Assembly (NCBI GenBank): GCA_031216915.1 | Contig: CM062297.1 | Location: forward strand, 831,125,337-831,189,336 | From: Pictodentalium vernedei | Lineage: Eukaryota; Mollusca; Scaphopoda; Dentaliida; Dentaliidae | Direction of reading: 5' to 3' | DNA: 64,000 nt | Part shown: positions 33,656 to 44,659 of the stretch, in pieces | How the letters are laid out: each line of letters begins with the position of its first letter | How positions within the stretch are numbered: the first letter of the stretch is position 1 | Program-made: the position numbers and the translations under genes | The notes under the pieces: generated by a model | What the model was told of the DNA's origin: nothing | Databases searched by the model: none | Seen by the model: the letters and a program-made list of their open reading frames with translations, nothing else

Positions 33656-33964
33656 CTATTCTTTGAACTTCATGCCACTCATATCATGAAGGGAGACCCT
33701 AATCTTATCGACAAGATTTTCTATTCCTATTTTTGATCCATTTGTAGGTTGTACAGCAGATTGTACATGAGTTGTTGGTGTTTTATGTTTGTTTTTTTTA
33801 TTAATTCTACAGTCAGAGAAACAATCTGAGTCACATTTTGATTCTTCTGACTTTGACTCTACTTTCAACACATCTACTTCCATTGGCTCTTCCACTGATG
33901 TATCATCTTGGGCAGTCTTTTTATTGTCATGGAAGCATCGTAGACTTGGCCATAACTCTTCCAT
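33656..33964 (-). pseudogene. Acidic/serine-rich ORF between integrase and env
   Basis: 102 codons, MEELWPSLRCFHDN start, acidic middle (EEPMEVDVLKVESKSEES) and a basic KKNKHK patch. In the retroelement's direction it follows the integrase C-terminus by about 80 bp. Could be the env leader or a separate small protein; no domain recognised. Confidence 0.35.
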
Positions 33965-34042
33965 AGGAATACCCTCATCTTCACTGCTGTTTCACTTTCT
34001 CTATCTGCTTGGGCTGTTACAAATCTTTGTCTTCATTTTGCC

Positions 34043-35090
34043 CTAACTGGGTCGGGTATTTCCCACTGCAGGGGAGCTAAACTTAAATTGTCTGTATGGC
34101 ATTTTAATAATTCTCCCTGCCAATTGATCTCTGGTTTGATAACTCACAGGTCCAGTTTTCTCAATAACTCTGAATGGGTATTCCCATTTTTGTTCCAATT
34201 TACCTTTATTCCTCCCATCTATGTACATGACTGGATCTCCAGTGATAAATTGAATTTGTTTGGCTTTGGCATCCCCTAGACACTTTTGTTTGTCAACTCT
34301 TTTCTTCTGATTAGCTTGTTGTTGCACAAATGCTTTATGTTGTTCTTGTAAAGCTATCATGTGGGGTTCCTCCCCCACATATTTTGCTCTAGGCTGTAAA
34401 ACCACATCCCTGGCATATAAAAGGTAATGTGGCAAGAACCCCGAGGACTCACTTCAATTAAACCTAATAGCTGCCAGTGACTGATTTAGAAATAAATTTC
34501 ATGTCTCCAACTTTATCAGACATCTTGGCCAGAACATCATTCAAAGTTCTGTGAAATCTTTGGACTTTGCCATTTGAAGGAGGGTGACAGTAAGACGTCA
34601 TTACATGATGTATTTTCAAATGATCATTCAAATATTTCATGATCTCATTACAATTTTCAGAACCGTTGTCAGTCGACAGTTCAAGTGGGCATTCACATCT
34701 CAGAAAAAAATGATCAATTAACAAATTTGCAACTGTTTCTACCTTTTATCAGTACTGGGAATGCTTCAGGCCAGCCAGAATATAAATCAATAAAAGTAAC
34801 TATGTACTTATTCCCAGACAGAGTGGTTGGAAAAGGTCCACTCATATCTAAAGCAATCTTTGCGAATGGATATGGTGGTCTATCTGCTTCTTGCATAGGT
34901 AAAGTAACCTTTTTTGTTATTTCTTGCCCTACAGGTAAAACATTTTTCTACATAATGGTAGATATTTGTATACAGGTCAGGCCAATAATACTTTCTACTG
35001 ATGTTCCAGTACATTTTATCTATTCCGAAATGTCACAAGTCGTCATGGCATTGTCTAAGTATGTCACACTGCAATTGTTCTGGTATGCAT
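34043..35090 (-). pseudogene. Retroelement integrase
   Basis: In order: an HHCC zinc-binding N-terminus (about 35085-34925, CHFGIDKMYW...CFTC), then the catalytic core with the first Asp in KIALDMSGPFP (about 34850) and the second in STDNGSEN (about 34670). At the expected Glu the sequence reads SNGKVQRFHRTL (about 34570), a Glu to Gln change at the catalytic position. A basic C-terminal domain (34435-34043) ends with an SH3-like block (EQKWEYPFRVIEKTGPVSYQ). Frameshifts divide the core. Ty3/gypsy type. Confidence 0.8.
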
Positions 35091-35199
35091 AACTCACCCT
35101 TGGGTTATCATCTGTAGCACTAATAATGTATAATATCCCTCTTATCATTAATCACCTACTACTTATTTTGGCTGGGGGCATTACCACTCAAGTATTTCT

Positions 35200-36700
35200 T
35201 CTGAATCGCCATCAATTTCCCATCTTTCTCTTGGTCCTTTCTCATATCTAAGTCTTTATAATTTCTTCTTGTAGATGACCCTTGTTGCTCAATATTTACA
35301 TGTGCAATATTTACATAGGGTTTATTTTAACACTGTTTATTTCTCGCACTCTTAATGTTTTATCAGTTTCCACATTGTCCACAATAATCTGGATGTGCAA
35401 TACCTTTAGGTAATCTCGAAAGCAAGTCAGCACAGGTATTTTGTTTTCCAGGTAAATATTCAATTTTTCAATTATAACTAGCTATTTTCAATGCCCATCT
35501 TTGAACCTTTGCATTGTTTTATGGTCCTTCAACAAATATTGTAATGGAGCATGGTCTGTCTTAATAACGAACTCGGCTCCATGCAGATAACTGTCAAACT
35601 TATCCAAAGCATAAGATATGGCAAAAACTTCCTTTTCAAAAGTTGACCATTTCTGTTGAGAGTCACCTAATTTGTGTGACAGATATACAATTGTTCTTTT
35701 GTTAGGTACACCTAGAATTTGCCCTGTCTCATCTTCACAAGGTTGGTTTTACACTGCTCCCACATATGAATGGGTTGGGGTATGAGAGATCAGCTACTTG
35801 AGTTAAACTTTCCTTCAAGTATTCAAATGATTTTTGATGAGCCTCTTTTCAATGAAATCTAGCATGCTTTTTTGTAAGTCCTATCAATGGCTGTGCAATT
35901 TCACTAAGTTTGGTATGAATGTCCTATAATACGACACCATTCCCATAAAACTTCTAACTTTAGTCATTGTTTTGTTGGTGGTACCAATTTTTTTATGATC
36001 CCGACCTTTGTGGGTTCAGGTTTGATACATATTGACTAATTACAAAACCAAGATAAGCTGTTTCACTTTGAATGAATGTACACTTTTTAACATTCAATTT
36101 CAACTGTTGTTGCCTCAGTCATTTAAATGCTTGCCAAATATGTTCAATATGTGACTTTACATCTTTACTAAAAATCAAACCATCATCTAAATAGGCAAGT
36201 GAAAAGTCCTCTCATTCTTGCAGGGCTATGGTCATCAGATGTTGATATTCTGAGGGTGCATTGACAATGGCAAATGTCAGGACATTGAAATCATATAACC
36301 CTTTATGACACGTGAATAGTGTTTTAGGTCTACTAGCTTCATCCATATTGACTTGCCAATAACCTGACTTCATATCAAGAGTTGTAAAGTATTTACATGC
36401 ATTAAGTAGGGTAAAAATATCACCAATCAATGGGAGTGGCCAGCTGGTCACTTTATTGACCTGATTAAGCTTGCAGAAATCCTCGCAAAAATTCTTAGAG
36501 CCATCTTTCTTGTCCACTAAGAGACAAGGAAAGCTCCATACACTATTTGAGCAGTGAATAATTCCTGCTTCAAGCACTTCTTGGATTGCATCATCCATAT
36601 TTTTTTCTTTTTGTAAGTGATACCATATAAGGTCGACTCTTCATTGTCTTGGCATCACCTGTATCAATCTTCATGGTGACTGAGTCTGTTTGGGTTAACT
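35200..36700 (-). pseudogene. Retroelement reverse transcriptase and RNase H
   Basis: RT palm and fingers at 36598-36212 (GIIHCSNSVWSFPCLLVDKK, FTTLDMKSGYWQV with the first catalytic Asp), the YLDD box at about 36188-36199, then frames broken through the thumb, and RNase H blocks at about 35720-35500 (VIKTDHAPLQYLLKD). Gypsy-type RT followed by RNase H. Stops between blocks. Confidence 0.85.
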
Positions 36701-37099
36701 CTTTGTCAGTCTGTGCAAACAAGTCTCTATCATCATTAATTAATTTCATAGTTATGTCCCTTTTATCAGCTGTTACTTGAGTATCTTGCCACTAAGTTGC
36801 ACTTTCTGTTTAGGCTCATCAGAGTTTTTCAAAATTTGTTTCATCTCAATGAAGTTTTAACCCTGTGCTACAGGTTCTAATTTTCCAACAATACAGCCTC
36901 TCTTTAATGCATAATGTTTATTAGTGCTATTCACTAACATCACAGGAATATGTCCATCATTGTTACTCACTACATTATTCCTAACAAGTAAACCTGGTTG
37001 CTCTGTTATATACCCTTGCTTTAAACCATGATGCTCTAAAATGTCAAAAGTTTATCGGGCAGCTATGGCCTTGGCTGTACAAACACAAGTGCTCTGAGG

Positions 37100-37705
37100 T
37101 TTAAGTTCAATTTGATTCACCAGTCCAGTCAAACAACTAACATGTAAGTCTTTCACAATAGGTATAAGCTGCCCCTGTAATTTTAATTTTCAAAGTTCAA
37201 AGTAAATATTTACTCCATTATCATTGATCCAATACAAACCAAGTAAAACACTTCACATAAGTGCATCTAAGACTAAGAACTCATGCACCTGAGAACTTCC
37301 ATTAATTGGAAAGTAAAGTCTCACTAGACCCCTGGATCTAACATCATTTCTGGTTACCCCCACAATTCGAGGTAAAGTATTTTTATCCCGCAATAGCCAC
37401 AGATTTTTCCAAAATTTTGTACTAATGCAAGAAGTTGGAGCTCCAGAATATAATAAAGCTCTCACTTGTTGCTTCCCTACATTAATCATTACACTATCCA
37501 GTGATGCAGGACCATAATTAACAGTTACAATTTTTGAAGAAGGCTGTTTTGGGTGTTTATTCTGACTTCCTGTCATCACAGGAAGTTGTTTAGGTTGACT
37601 TCCTGTTCCTACGGGAAGTTGTTTTGGTTTCAATTCCTGTTTACTGCTATTTTCCCCAATTACTTTCTGTTTCAGTTTCTGGGATACTTCCTTTCTCATT
37701 TTCAA
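37100..37705 (-). pseudogene. Retroelement aspartic protease
   Basis: 37705-37253 on the - strand encodes a linker with repeated QPKQLPVMTGS-like units and the protease core VRALLYSGAPTSCIS. The catalytic D-S-G triad reads Y-S-G, a loss of the active-site Asp. An IVGVTRNDVRSRGLV strand follows. In the retroelement direction it lies downstream of the SINE that separates it from gag. Confidence 0.75.
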
Positions 37706-37722
37706 TTTCTTTTGATCAGTTA

Positions 37723-38072
37723 TTATTATTTATTGGTGTTTAAGGTCATATACTTATGCACAATGGCTAATCATGACCGTGACAGTTTTACGGGTGGAGG
37801 AAGCTGGAGTACCCGGAGAGAACCACCGAGCAATGATGAGCAGCTGCCAGCTCCCCAACATTGTAACTCCGCACTGCAGCACAGGCAGGGTTAGATTGGT
37901 TGAAGACATGCGTACCATCGACGTGCAGTACATGGCGTCATCGTGCTCCCATGTGGACAATTAGGGTTAAGTGCCTTGCCCAAGGACACAATGCAGTTGC
38001 CGCAGGTGGGATTCAAACCGAGGACCTCTCGGCTTGCTGCCTGCACCTCTACCTACTGAGCCACCATGCCCC
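37723..38072 (-). repeat. SINE family 1, complete copy inserted in the retroelement
   Basis: 350 bp, tRNA-like head at the right (A-box TGGCTCAGTAGGTAGAGG on the - strand), TTTA-type tail at the left. Flanked by 14-bp duplications CTTTTGATCAGTTA (37709-37722) and CTTTTGATCTGTTA (38073-38086), 13 of 14 identical. Inserted after the retroelement, hence younger. Confidence 0.9.
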
Positions 38073-38299
38073 CTTTTGATCTGTTACTTCCTGTTTTGAT
38101 TTCTGATTTCCTGGGTTATTCCTCTGGGGTTTTGATTGTTTCACTAGTTTATGTTTTTCTACAATTTTCTTGTTTTGAGTTTCACTGTATTGAATAAATG
38201 TGTTTCCCGATTTAATGAATGATTTCTGGGATTTCTTTCATATCTAAAACCATTTTTTTCCATATTTCAAGTTCTAGTTTAGTAAATTACATCTTTGGT

Positions 38300-39090
38300 A
38301 AACTTCGGGTGCAATCTTTTGTAAAATGCCCCCCTCTCTAGGCATCTGTCACACTGTTTAATGCCCTTACAGCATTGAGTATAGTGGTCTGAACTTCCAC
38401 ATTTTTCACACATTGGTTTGCCAAAATATGGATTAATTTCAGCTGAATTTTTGCTTGTTCTACCAGTTGGCTCTAGAACAGGTTTTGGTGTTTCATTACA
38501 GCTAGGTTTAGGGTTACCAATTGGTTCACAACTTGAAATTATCTTTGTTTTACTTGGAACTATCTTTGTTTTACTGTCTTTTGATGTGGGAGTGAAGCAC
38601 TTGAGTTTGAGTTGCGTGAGCTGTTGTTTCCAAATTGTTGTTCCCTCTTAAAACTGACCTGTGCAATTTTGTAATAGCTTTCACAGCTGTACCGGATTCT
38701 TCCACCTCACAGATCTCACTTTTACCATCCTCACCCACATTCAAACTGCTGTTGCATTTCTTAAAGTCGCCAACTTGAGATGGCATCAGCTCATTGTTCA
38801 GCTTTTTGTTGAATTGCAGCTTCTACGTGGGCTTGAGTTAATTGGGCAGTCATTTTTCTGCTGATATTTTATGAAATAATCAAATGTGGCACTTACAGTT
38901 TTTGTTGATTGTTTGCACCAATTCACTGATTTTTTTACCGATTCACACGTTTGCTCCACCACTGTGCACGTTTTGTCTTCCTGGAACACGGGTTTGTTTG
39001 AGATTTTCTGCCACTGAGCACAAAATGTGTTTTTGCTCCTACACTGCACACTATTTTTATGCTCTGTACTGTTGTTACTTCCGCTAGCTT
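38300..39090 (-). pseudogene. Retroelement gag-like region with zinc knuckle
   Basis: Degraded - strand frames from about 39049 (MQCRSKNTFCAQ) through 38786-38571 into a C-terminal nucleocapsid with a CCHC knuckle, CEKCGSSDHYTQCC, at about 38412-38368, followed by a second Cys pair (CDRC). Gag identity is inferred from position before the protease and from the CX2CX4HX4C knuckle. Confidence 0.65.
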
Positions 39091-39239
39091 TTGGCGAGAG
39101 CTCCGATCAGTCATTCATCACTGGTACAGGGTTATGGGTACTGAGCTTTACAAAACTCTGCAGACATCATTAAAAGGATGTCTGTAGCGATGTTTGCCTA
39201 TAGATCTGCAATCGTAGGCTTGGACTAGTTGTTGTGTAA

Positions 39240-39345
39240 CTGATGTAACTGCGAAGTTCCACCAGCCCATGTCAGTTTAGCTTTCTCTTGCAGTCGAAAC
39301 TTACCTTAAACACCAATAAATAAATAAATAATAAATACAGACGAA
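39240..39345 (+). repeat. SINE family 1 tail fragment
   Basis: Matches the 3' end of the + strand copy at 45416-45795 (GCAGTCGAAA, TTAAACACCAATAAATAAAT). Confidence 0.6.
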
Positions 39346-39695
39346 CCTTGGACACAGCTTCCAGATAGTGCTCAGTTTTCCGTAATTTCACACATCTTGT
39401 TCATCGAAATGATTTAATGTAACAAACTGTTCAATCTATTATCTATAATTTTAATATATAAACTCGTGACAAACCATCATTATCTCCTGGTAACTTTACA
39501 TTAAAATGAGCAATAAAACATAAAGTTCATACCTCAACATCTATGGCAGCATCCATCTAAGGTCTTCCCGCAAGGTATTGTGCGTGTGATGAGCCAGGAG
39601 ACAACACAGCAACAACACTCAGACATTCACCAATTTTCTGATACAACACCTAATCACGTGACTACCAGTCAGCGGAAAATTTAGGGAAAGTCCCC

Positions 39696-40268
39696 TGACA
39701 TGACAGTCGCCATTGTTGGACACTTGTATTGCCATGCAGATTGCCGGTCAGTCTGCATGCAGTCCATGGAGTCTTTACATCCAATTGGTATTCTGCCAAG
39801 TGCCTGCTAACAGGCAAAATGTCCCGGTGGATGCACAATTTGCAACTCAGCATCAGGTGATACCTGGTGATGTTCCCCAGGTGCATGTTATGATTTAGTG
39901 ATAGATCGAACAATAACATCCCAGAACATTCTGCAGAATAGTGTTATACTTTCCATCAACAGACATACGATATTATTGTTTGTTGACAATATTGGCCTGC
40001 AAAGTTATCCCTAATATTGTCAACAGAACACCTGGCGTCCACTCCTGTGTGGGAACTCAAAGCACTTCTGTACGCTGATCGCCAGTTAATGCAATTCCAT
40101 GTAATTTAGCTTCTAATAAATCTGTTAATAAAATCTGAGTCCAATTCAGCAATAGAAATTGTCTATTAATTCTATCATGACCCTATCATCTCACTTCAAC
40201 ACCTAATTTAGTTTAGAAGAGCTGTACCTCTTCTCGCGAGTTTGATCCACTATGCGAACTTCGTAAGA
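39696..40268 (-). repeat. 5' LTR of the retroelement
   Basis: Partner of 28089-28605. Contains the same inverted repeat (TGTTGACAATA...TATTGTCAACA near 39980-40025) and carries about 55 extra bases near 39805-39875. No clear tRNA primer-binding site was recognised beside it. Confidence 0.8.
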
Positions 40269-41122
40269 CTCCGCAGAATCGAGTATGTCCATCACTGATT
40301 TGTAAATATGCTAGCACTCCAGCGTAATTAGACCCTGAAAATGAATGAGAGTACATCATACTTAATCCTTATCACTTTTATCGAATTTCTGACCAAAAAT
40401 ACTACAGCAAGATTTCTATCTACCACTCTAGAGCTCATGTCAGTTTGATACTGCCCTAAGACAAGCTTACTCTCATGAGCTGATAATATCCTACACCCGA
40501 CTATTGTACAGCAGACGCGTCTGTAATCTATAAAAGTCTTATAATAATCAAATCTAATGAGAAACCTACAAAGGTCTCTTGTCAGACTACGCAACATATG
40601 AATAACCACTCTATGTTAGCCAACTAGCCGACCGAGCAGCTTGGACTACTCGACAGGCGTTTATTTATACAAAATCCGTTTTATATTCAAAATAAAACTA
40701 TGTACATAAACACTCGAAATATACAGTACTGTGGTGCATGTATGCCCATCCTTGGCATAACATGCCGCCCAGAAAAAATAGAGATAAAAAACCTATGTTA
40801 TTTTAAAGGAAAAACTCTAGAAACCTGTGTCCTTTAGCAACTGCGAAGTACGTCTCATGGAAGTTTCTGGATTTATAACTTGAAGAAAATAATTGAAGTG
40901 AAAAAGAAGCCTTTTCACCTAGACCGTGAAAACAAATTTAAAGTAGACTGGTCTAAGCTATGGCGAAGACTAGAATTGAAAATACACGCCTTCTTCAAAA
41001 TATCTCATGTGCCAAATCTGAAAAACTAAAACTATTAGCTCTTCCATTAAACTATTTTTAATTTGCTAACAAATCCCGATTTTTCTCATGGGTTCCAGTG
41101 ATCGACAAAATGAACGAAACGT
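40269..41122. other. SLC16 intron 2, unassigned
   Basis: No gene or repeat family recognised. Confidence 0.4.
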
Positions 41123-41126
41123 TTAA

Positions 41127-41361
41127 CCCTTTACCTAACGTGAAAAGCAGACGACACTTGCAAAAATAATTCTTGAATAACTAATTTTTTTCATTTTTTG
41201 TCTCAAAAACATAGGTTATGACCCCTCGTTGGAACGAGCTCGACGAGCTCGTTCCAACGAGGGGTCATAACCTATGTTTTTGAGACAAAAAATGAAAAAA
41301 ATAATGAAAATTAATTGGCGAATAGCGCTGGCCGGTTTTGGCCGTTACGTTGGGTAAAGGG
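41127..41361. mobile_element. TTAA-type MITE, family P, copy 3, with perfect 119-bp palindrome
   Basis: 235 bp between TTAA duplications (41123-41126, 41362-41365), ends CCCTTTACCTAACG and inverted CGTTGGGTAAAGGG. The centre, 41184-41302, is a palindrome that I read as perfect: 59-bp arms around one base (41243), with the GGAACGAGCTCG core. Confidence 0.85.
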
Positions 41362-41410
41362 TTAATACAGCTTGAAGACAAATGTTTTCTGCTATAAATA
41401 ATAGTCTTAA

Positions 41411-41600
41411 CTCTTTCAACACGAGTGGCCGCTTTTCTAGTCCAGGAACACGATACGTCATAATTTCATTAAGTATGATGGCGACTAAACGAACGTGCGT
41501 GGTAGAACAATTAATATTTTCAACGTGCAGCCTGAATATTAATTGCTCTACATCCAAATAATGGATATGGACTCTTCCAATTTCTGAATGGGCCATGATG
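41411..41600. mobile_element. TTAA-type MITE, family S, copy 2 (right end unclear)
   Basis: Follows TTAA (41407-41410); shares CCGCTTTTCTAGTCCAGGA, CATAATTTCATTAA and ATATGGACTCTTCC with copy 1 at 26635. The right terminus is not recognisable. Confidence 0.6.
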
Positions 41601-41993
41601 AAGGTAATATGGTGTTCAAACAATTCGTTGCTAAATCCATTTCCTCATGAGTTGTATGATTTTAAAATGTTTTTTTTTCACACTTTGGAAATAAATACAG
41701 TTTAACAAAAAAATTCATATAAAAATCTAAATCTTTGAGGAAACTAGAATTCATGATTAAAGTAAATGGATTAATTTGTTTCCAAGCTGAGATTTTGAGG
41801 CACAATCTTTTTATGCAATGAATCTATCTTTCTGTCTTTACTGCTGTTAGAACGCCATCTACCACGACGTATCCAACAACGCTCATTCACTCAGTATTAG
41901 CCGCTGCAGTTGCTTCACATGAACGTCATGAATGTAATCCTAGCTCTACATTTTCACCTATTTTCAATTGATTCACTACTCTCTCTCTAGCAG

Positions 41994-42183
41994 TGGTATA
42001 AATGAGACGTTTGTTCTTGTATATATAGAATATACCCATAGTAGCTCGGTATACCAAATGTTCACCACTCGTGGTGAAGTGGTGTTAACCGCAAGCCTTT
42101 GGTGCGCGGTTAACACCACTTCACCACGAGTGGTGAACATTTGGTACACCAAGCAACTTTGGGTATATTTTATTTATACCATG
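41994..42183. repeat. Fold-back repeat, about 190 bp
   Basis: Inverted halves: TGGTATAAAT and ATTTATACCA at the ends, and a near-perfect inner stem (ACCAAATGTTCACCACTCGT with its complement) around 42085. No coding potential. No target duplication identified. Confidence 0.7.
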
Positions 42184-42779
42184 ATCGACAGATTATTAAG
42201 AGTCGCTATCTTTTTTTCTCGATTTTACTGAGTACCAGACGTACATATGAGCGAATCTGTTTTTGTTAACACGAGCATCGGCGGGCGGTACTTCCGCTGT
42301 CAATTTTATCGCCGAAACGAAATGAAAAAAAGAAACTGAGCCTTTTTCGTTTTATAACATAATAACATATTATTTCGAGTTATGCATCCTTTATTAACAT
42401 GAGAGAATGCATGTTTGTTAATTTTTGACATCTTATGAGGTAAACTCATTTAAAAACGTAATAAATAATTGCCACTTCCATTTCACTCTTCGAGAGGCGA
42501 CGTGCGATAAATTTAGGCAAGTTTGCATTCAGGTCGACGTCACCAAAGGTCAACGGGGATGGAGTTCTACTGTAGGTGTAAATTTTTACTACTCAAATCC
42601 CATTGCTGGCGTGTTCATCACGGTTGGTGTGTAAAGCTAAAATTTATGTCATAGGCTTTTCATTATAGTAGAATAGGTAATCATGGTATAAATCAATTTA
42701 ACCATGCCTCCGTTCTAACAACTTGTCTAAATAAAAAAAAATCAGTGCTATCAATATTAATTTGAGCTGCGGCTATGTT

Positions 42780-43200
42780 TCTCTTAACATAATAAGTGGA
42801 CATGCTAACGTCCCTAAGAAATGAGAACCTCGTTGCCCTGTCGAAACTGATCACATTTACTTTTTCTGATATACAAAATCAAGTAGTCTTCTCTGACTGA
42901 GATATCACTGTATTGCAAAGACACCAGTTCATCAAATGTGAGGAAACCTGCGAATGCTATCAGAAGCATAATTATATCTCTCGAAATCAGAAGGACTGTA
43001 GATTCGGGATATTTTTCACATAATGCAATCAACAAATCAAGCTTTCCTATTGACGAGTTTGGACACGTTTCGCAGTCTTTTGGGGATCAGAAACATGAGA
43101 ATCGTTCGTAGGATCAGGTAGATTATTCAGTTCACGAGCCCATTTTATGGAACACACAGAAACCTTCACAGAATTAACAGACGTCTGTTGTTCTATGAAC
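42780..43200 (-). pseudogene. Tyrosine recombinase fragment of the DIRS-like element
   Basis: The - strand frame around 43035-42814 reads LISRDIIMLLIAFAGFLTFDELVSL and YSDISVREDYLILYIRKSK. This is the box-I region of XerD/DIRS-type recombinases, in which FLRFDEL normally carries the catalytic Arg; here it is Thr. The HxxR and Tyr boxes were not found downstream. Confidence 0.65.
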
Positions 43201-43404
43201 CTGGAAATTAATTAAGCACCCCATGAACTGTTTCATGACAATGAAGTTACTGTTACTGATTATCATGTGTTAATGACTGCTATACCTTCCAGTACATTTC
43301 CTCCAGTCAAACATGATGTTTCTGGTTGAAAGCGTACCCAAAACACATCCCCTCCTCCATGTGAAGCATTCTTCTCGTGTATGACACAAAAAAAACACTA
43401 TCAT

Positions 43405-44060
43405 CCACATGCAATATCTCGATATAACACAAGAAGATTTGTCACTTCTTTTATCAATAAATGTTGACATGGCAAGGAGGAGACTGTCAAAATACCTCTC
43501 ATCGGGAAGTTCAGAGTCTGGCCTGGCATGCCTCGTTAGGCGTGAACCTTTTACTTCAAGTGAGGTTTTGAAACGCCTGTGGGTCCCCAACAGGCGTTTG
43601 TGCAAGTGAACTGCCTGAAACCGTCTCAAAGCACTGGGCATGAGGTCTAGAATGGTCATCAAGCGTCCAGCTCTGTCCGATCAGCATCCAAGGCGATGTT
43701 TGGAGTGGTGCATGGCACGACAGCATTGGAATCTCAGGACGTGAAGGAGAGATCATTGGTCAGACGAGAGTAGGTTCCTGCTTCACGTCACAGATGTTCG
43801 TATGAGAGTGTGGAGGCATAGAAATACTGCTTACGTGCCCAGGAACATCAGACCTGCAGTCCTTATGGTGGAGGATCAGAAATGATCTGGGGATGCCTTT
43901 CCATCCGGTTGTCGTGCCCCATTTTGACAACCACTCGTTCGATACTCGCCCAGTATTCAGAGACGACAATACAAGGCCGCATCGTTCCCATGCTGTGAGC
44001 GCATTCCTTCAGAACAACGATACTACAACACTGCCAGATATGTGTAATCAGCGACATTAA
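43405..44060 (+). pseudogene. Tc1-like transposase remnant nested in the DIRS-like element
   Basis: The + strand shows, in changing frames, LLSINVDMARRRLSKYLSSG, KRPALSDQHPRRCLEWCMAR, HWSDESRFLLHVTDVRMRVW, NTAYVPRNIRPAVL and a degenerate DNTRPHRSHAVSAFLQNND-like block near 43960-44025. These are the linker and DDE blocks of IS630/Tc1/mariner transposases. Heavily decayed; no TIRs seen. Confidence 0.7.
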
Positions 44061-44345
44061 AATACTGCGTATTTTCATCAATTTGTTGTCTTTCATTTGT
44101 CAATAGACCATTCTTTCCGCAAACAATCACCTTTGGCCATCTGAAAGATAGCATCTGAAAGATAGCACGAAAGTGATGATAGTTTCTATTAACACCACAG
44201 CGAAAAAAAACAAGGTGTGCTTAATTAAGTTTCATGTGTATAGTAAGCAGGTAACATATAATGCAATATGAGTCGGCAGTGCCGGCAGAGCAATGAAACC
44301 CTTCAAAAAAATAAACTGTTCCCACCTTTTGAAAGCTTGATAGTC

Positions 44346-44659
44346 CAGTTAAAACTACAAGTCCTGTCACGAACTGTGCGCTTATCTAGGCTTAATTGCG
44401 CGTTGGAATTGCGCGCAGTTGCCATATCGGATGGCATCCAAAGCATGGCAGTTTCTCTTGGTTACTCATAGCAAACGCAGGCAATATTTCTGCCAGTGGA
44501 CCTCCGGGTTACCCGGAGGTCCATTGGCTGACACATTGCTTGTGCACAGGCCATATGTACAGGATTTGATCGCCTTACTATGGTCCTAACGCGTAGATTA
44601 ACACGCAGGTCGACGTGCTATTTGTGCGCATTTCGTGACAGGACTTCTAGTTCTAACTG
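44346..44659. mobile_element. Fold-back MITE with 27-bp core palindrome
   Basis: The ends CAGTTAAAACTACAAGTCCT and the inverted AGGACTTCTAGTTCTAACTG form TIRs of about 35 bp (GTCCTGTCACGAA shared). The centre has a perfect 13+1+13 palindrome, TGGACCTCCGGGT-T-ACCCGGAGGTCCA (44497-44523). A degenerate relative of the central part lies near 52297-52370. Confidence 0.75.

Larger units (their letters stand above)
28089..40268 (-). mobile_element. 12.2-kb Ty3/gypsy-type retroelement with gag, pol, env-like and accessory ORFs
   Basis: Two direct LTR copies (28089-28605 and 39696-40268) bracket about 11.1 kb read on the - strand, antisense to the SLC16 gene whose intron 2 it occupies. Order in its own direction: LTR, gag with zinc knuckle (39.1-38.3 kb), protease, RT, RNase H, integrase (37.7-34.0 kb), env-like region (33.6-31.6 kb), three small ORFs (31.2-28.8 kb), polypurine tract and LTR. 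A SINE has inserted between gag and protease. Stops, frameshifts and catalytic substitutions show it is an old, defective copy. Gag-pol-env order resembles errantivirus-like Metaviridae. Confidence 0.8.

Noticed and set aside
40269..40620. Target-site duplication for the 12-kb retroelement
   Set aside because: Flanks of the two LTRs (around 28085 and 40270) do not match over 4-6 bp; boundaries may be off or the locus rearranged.
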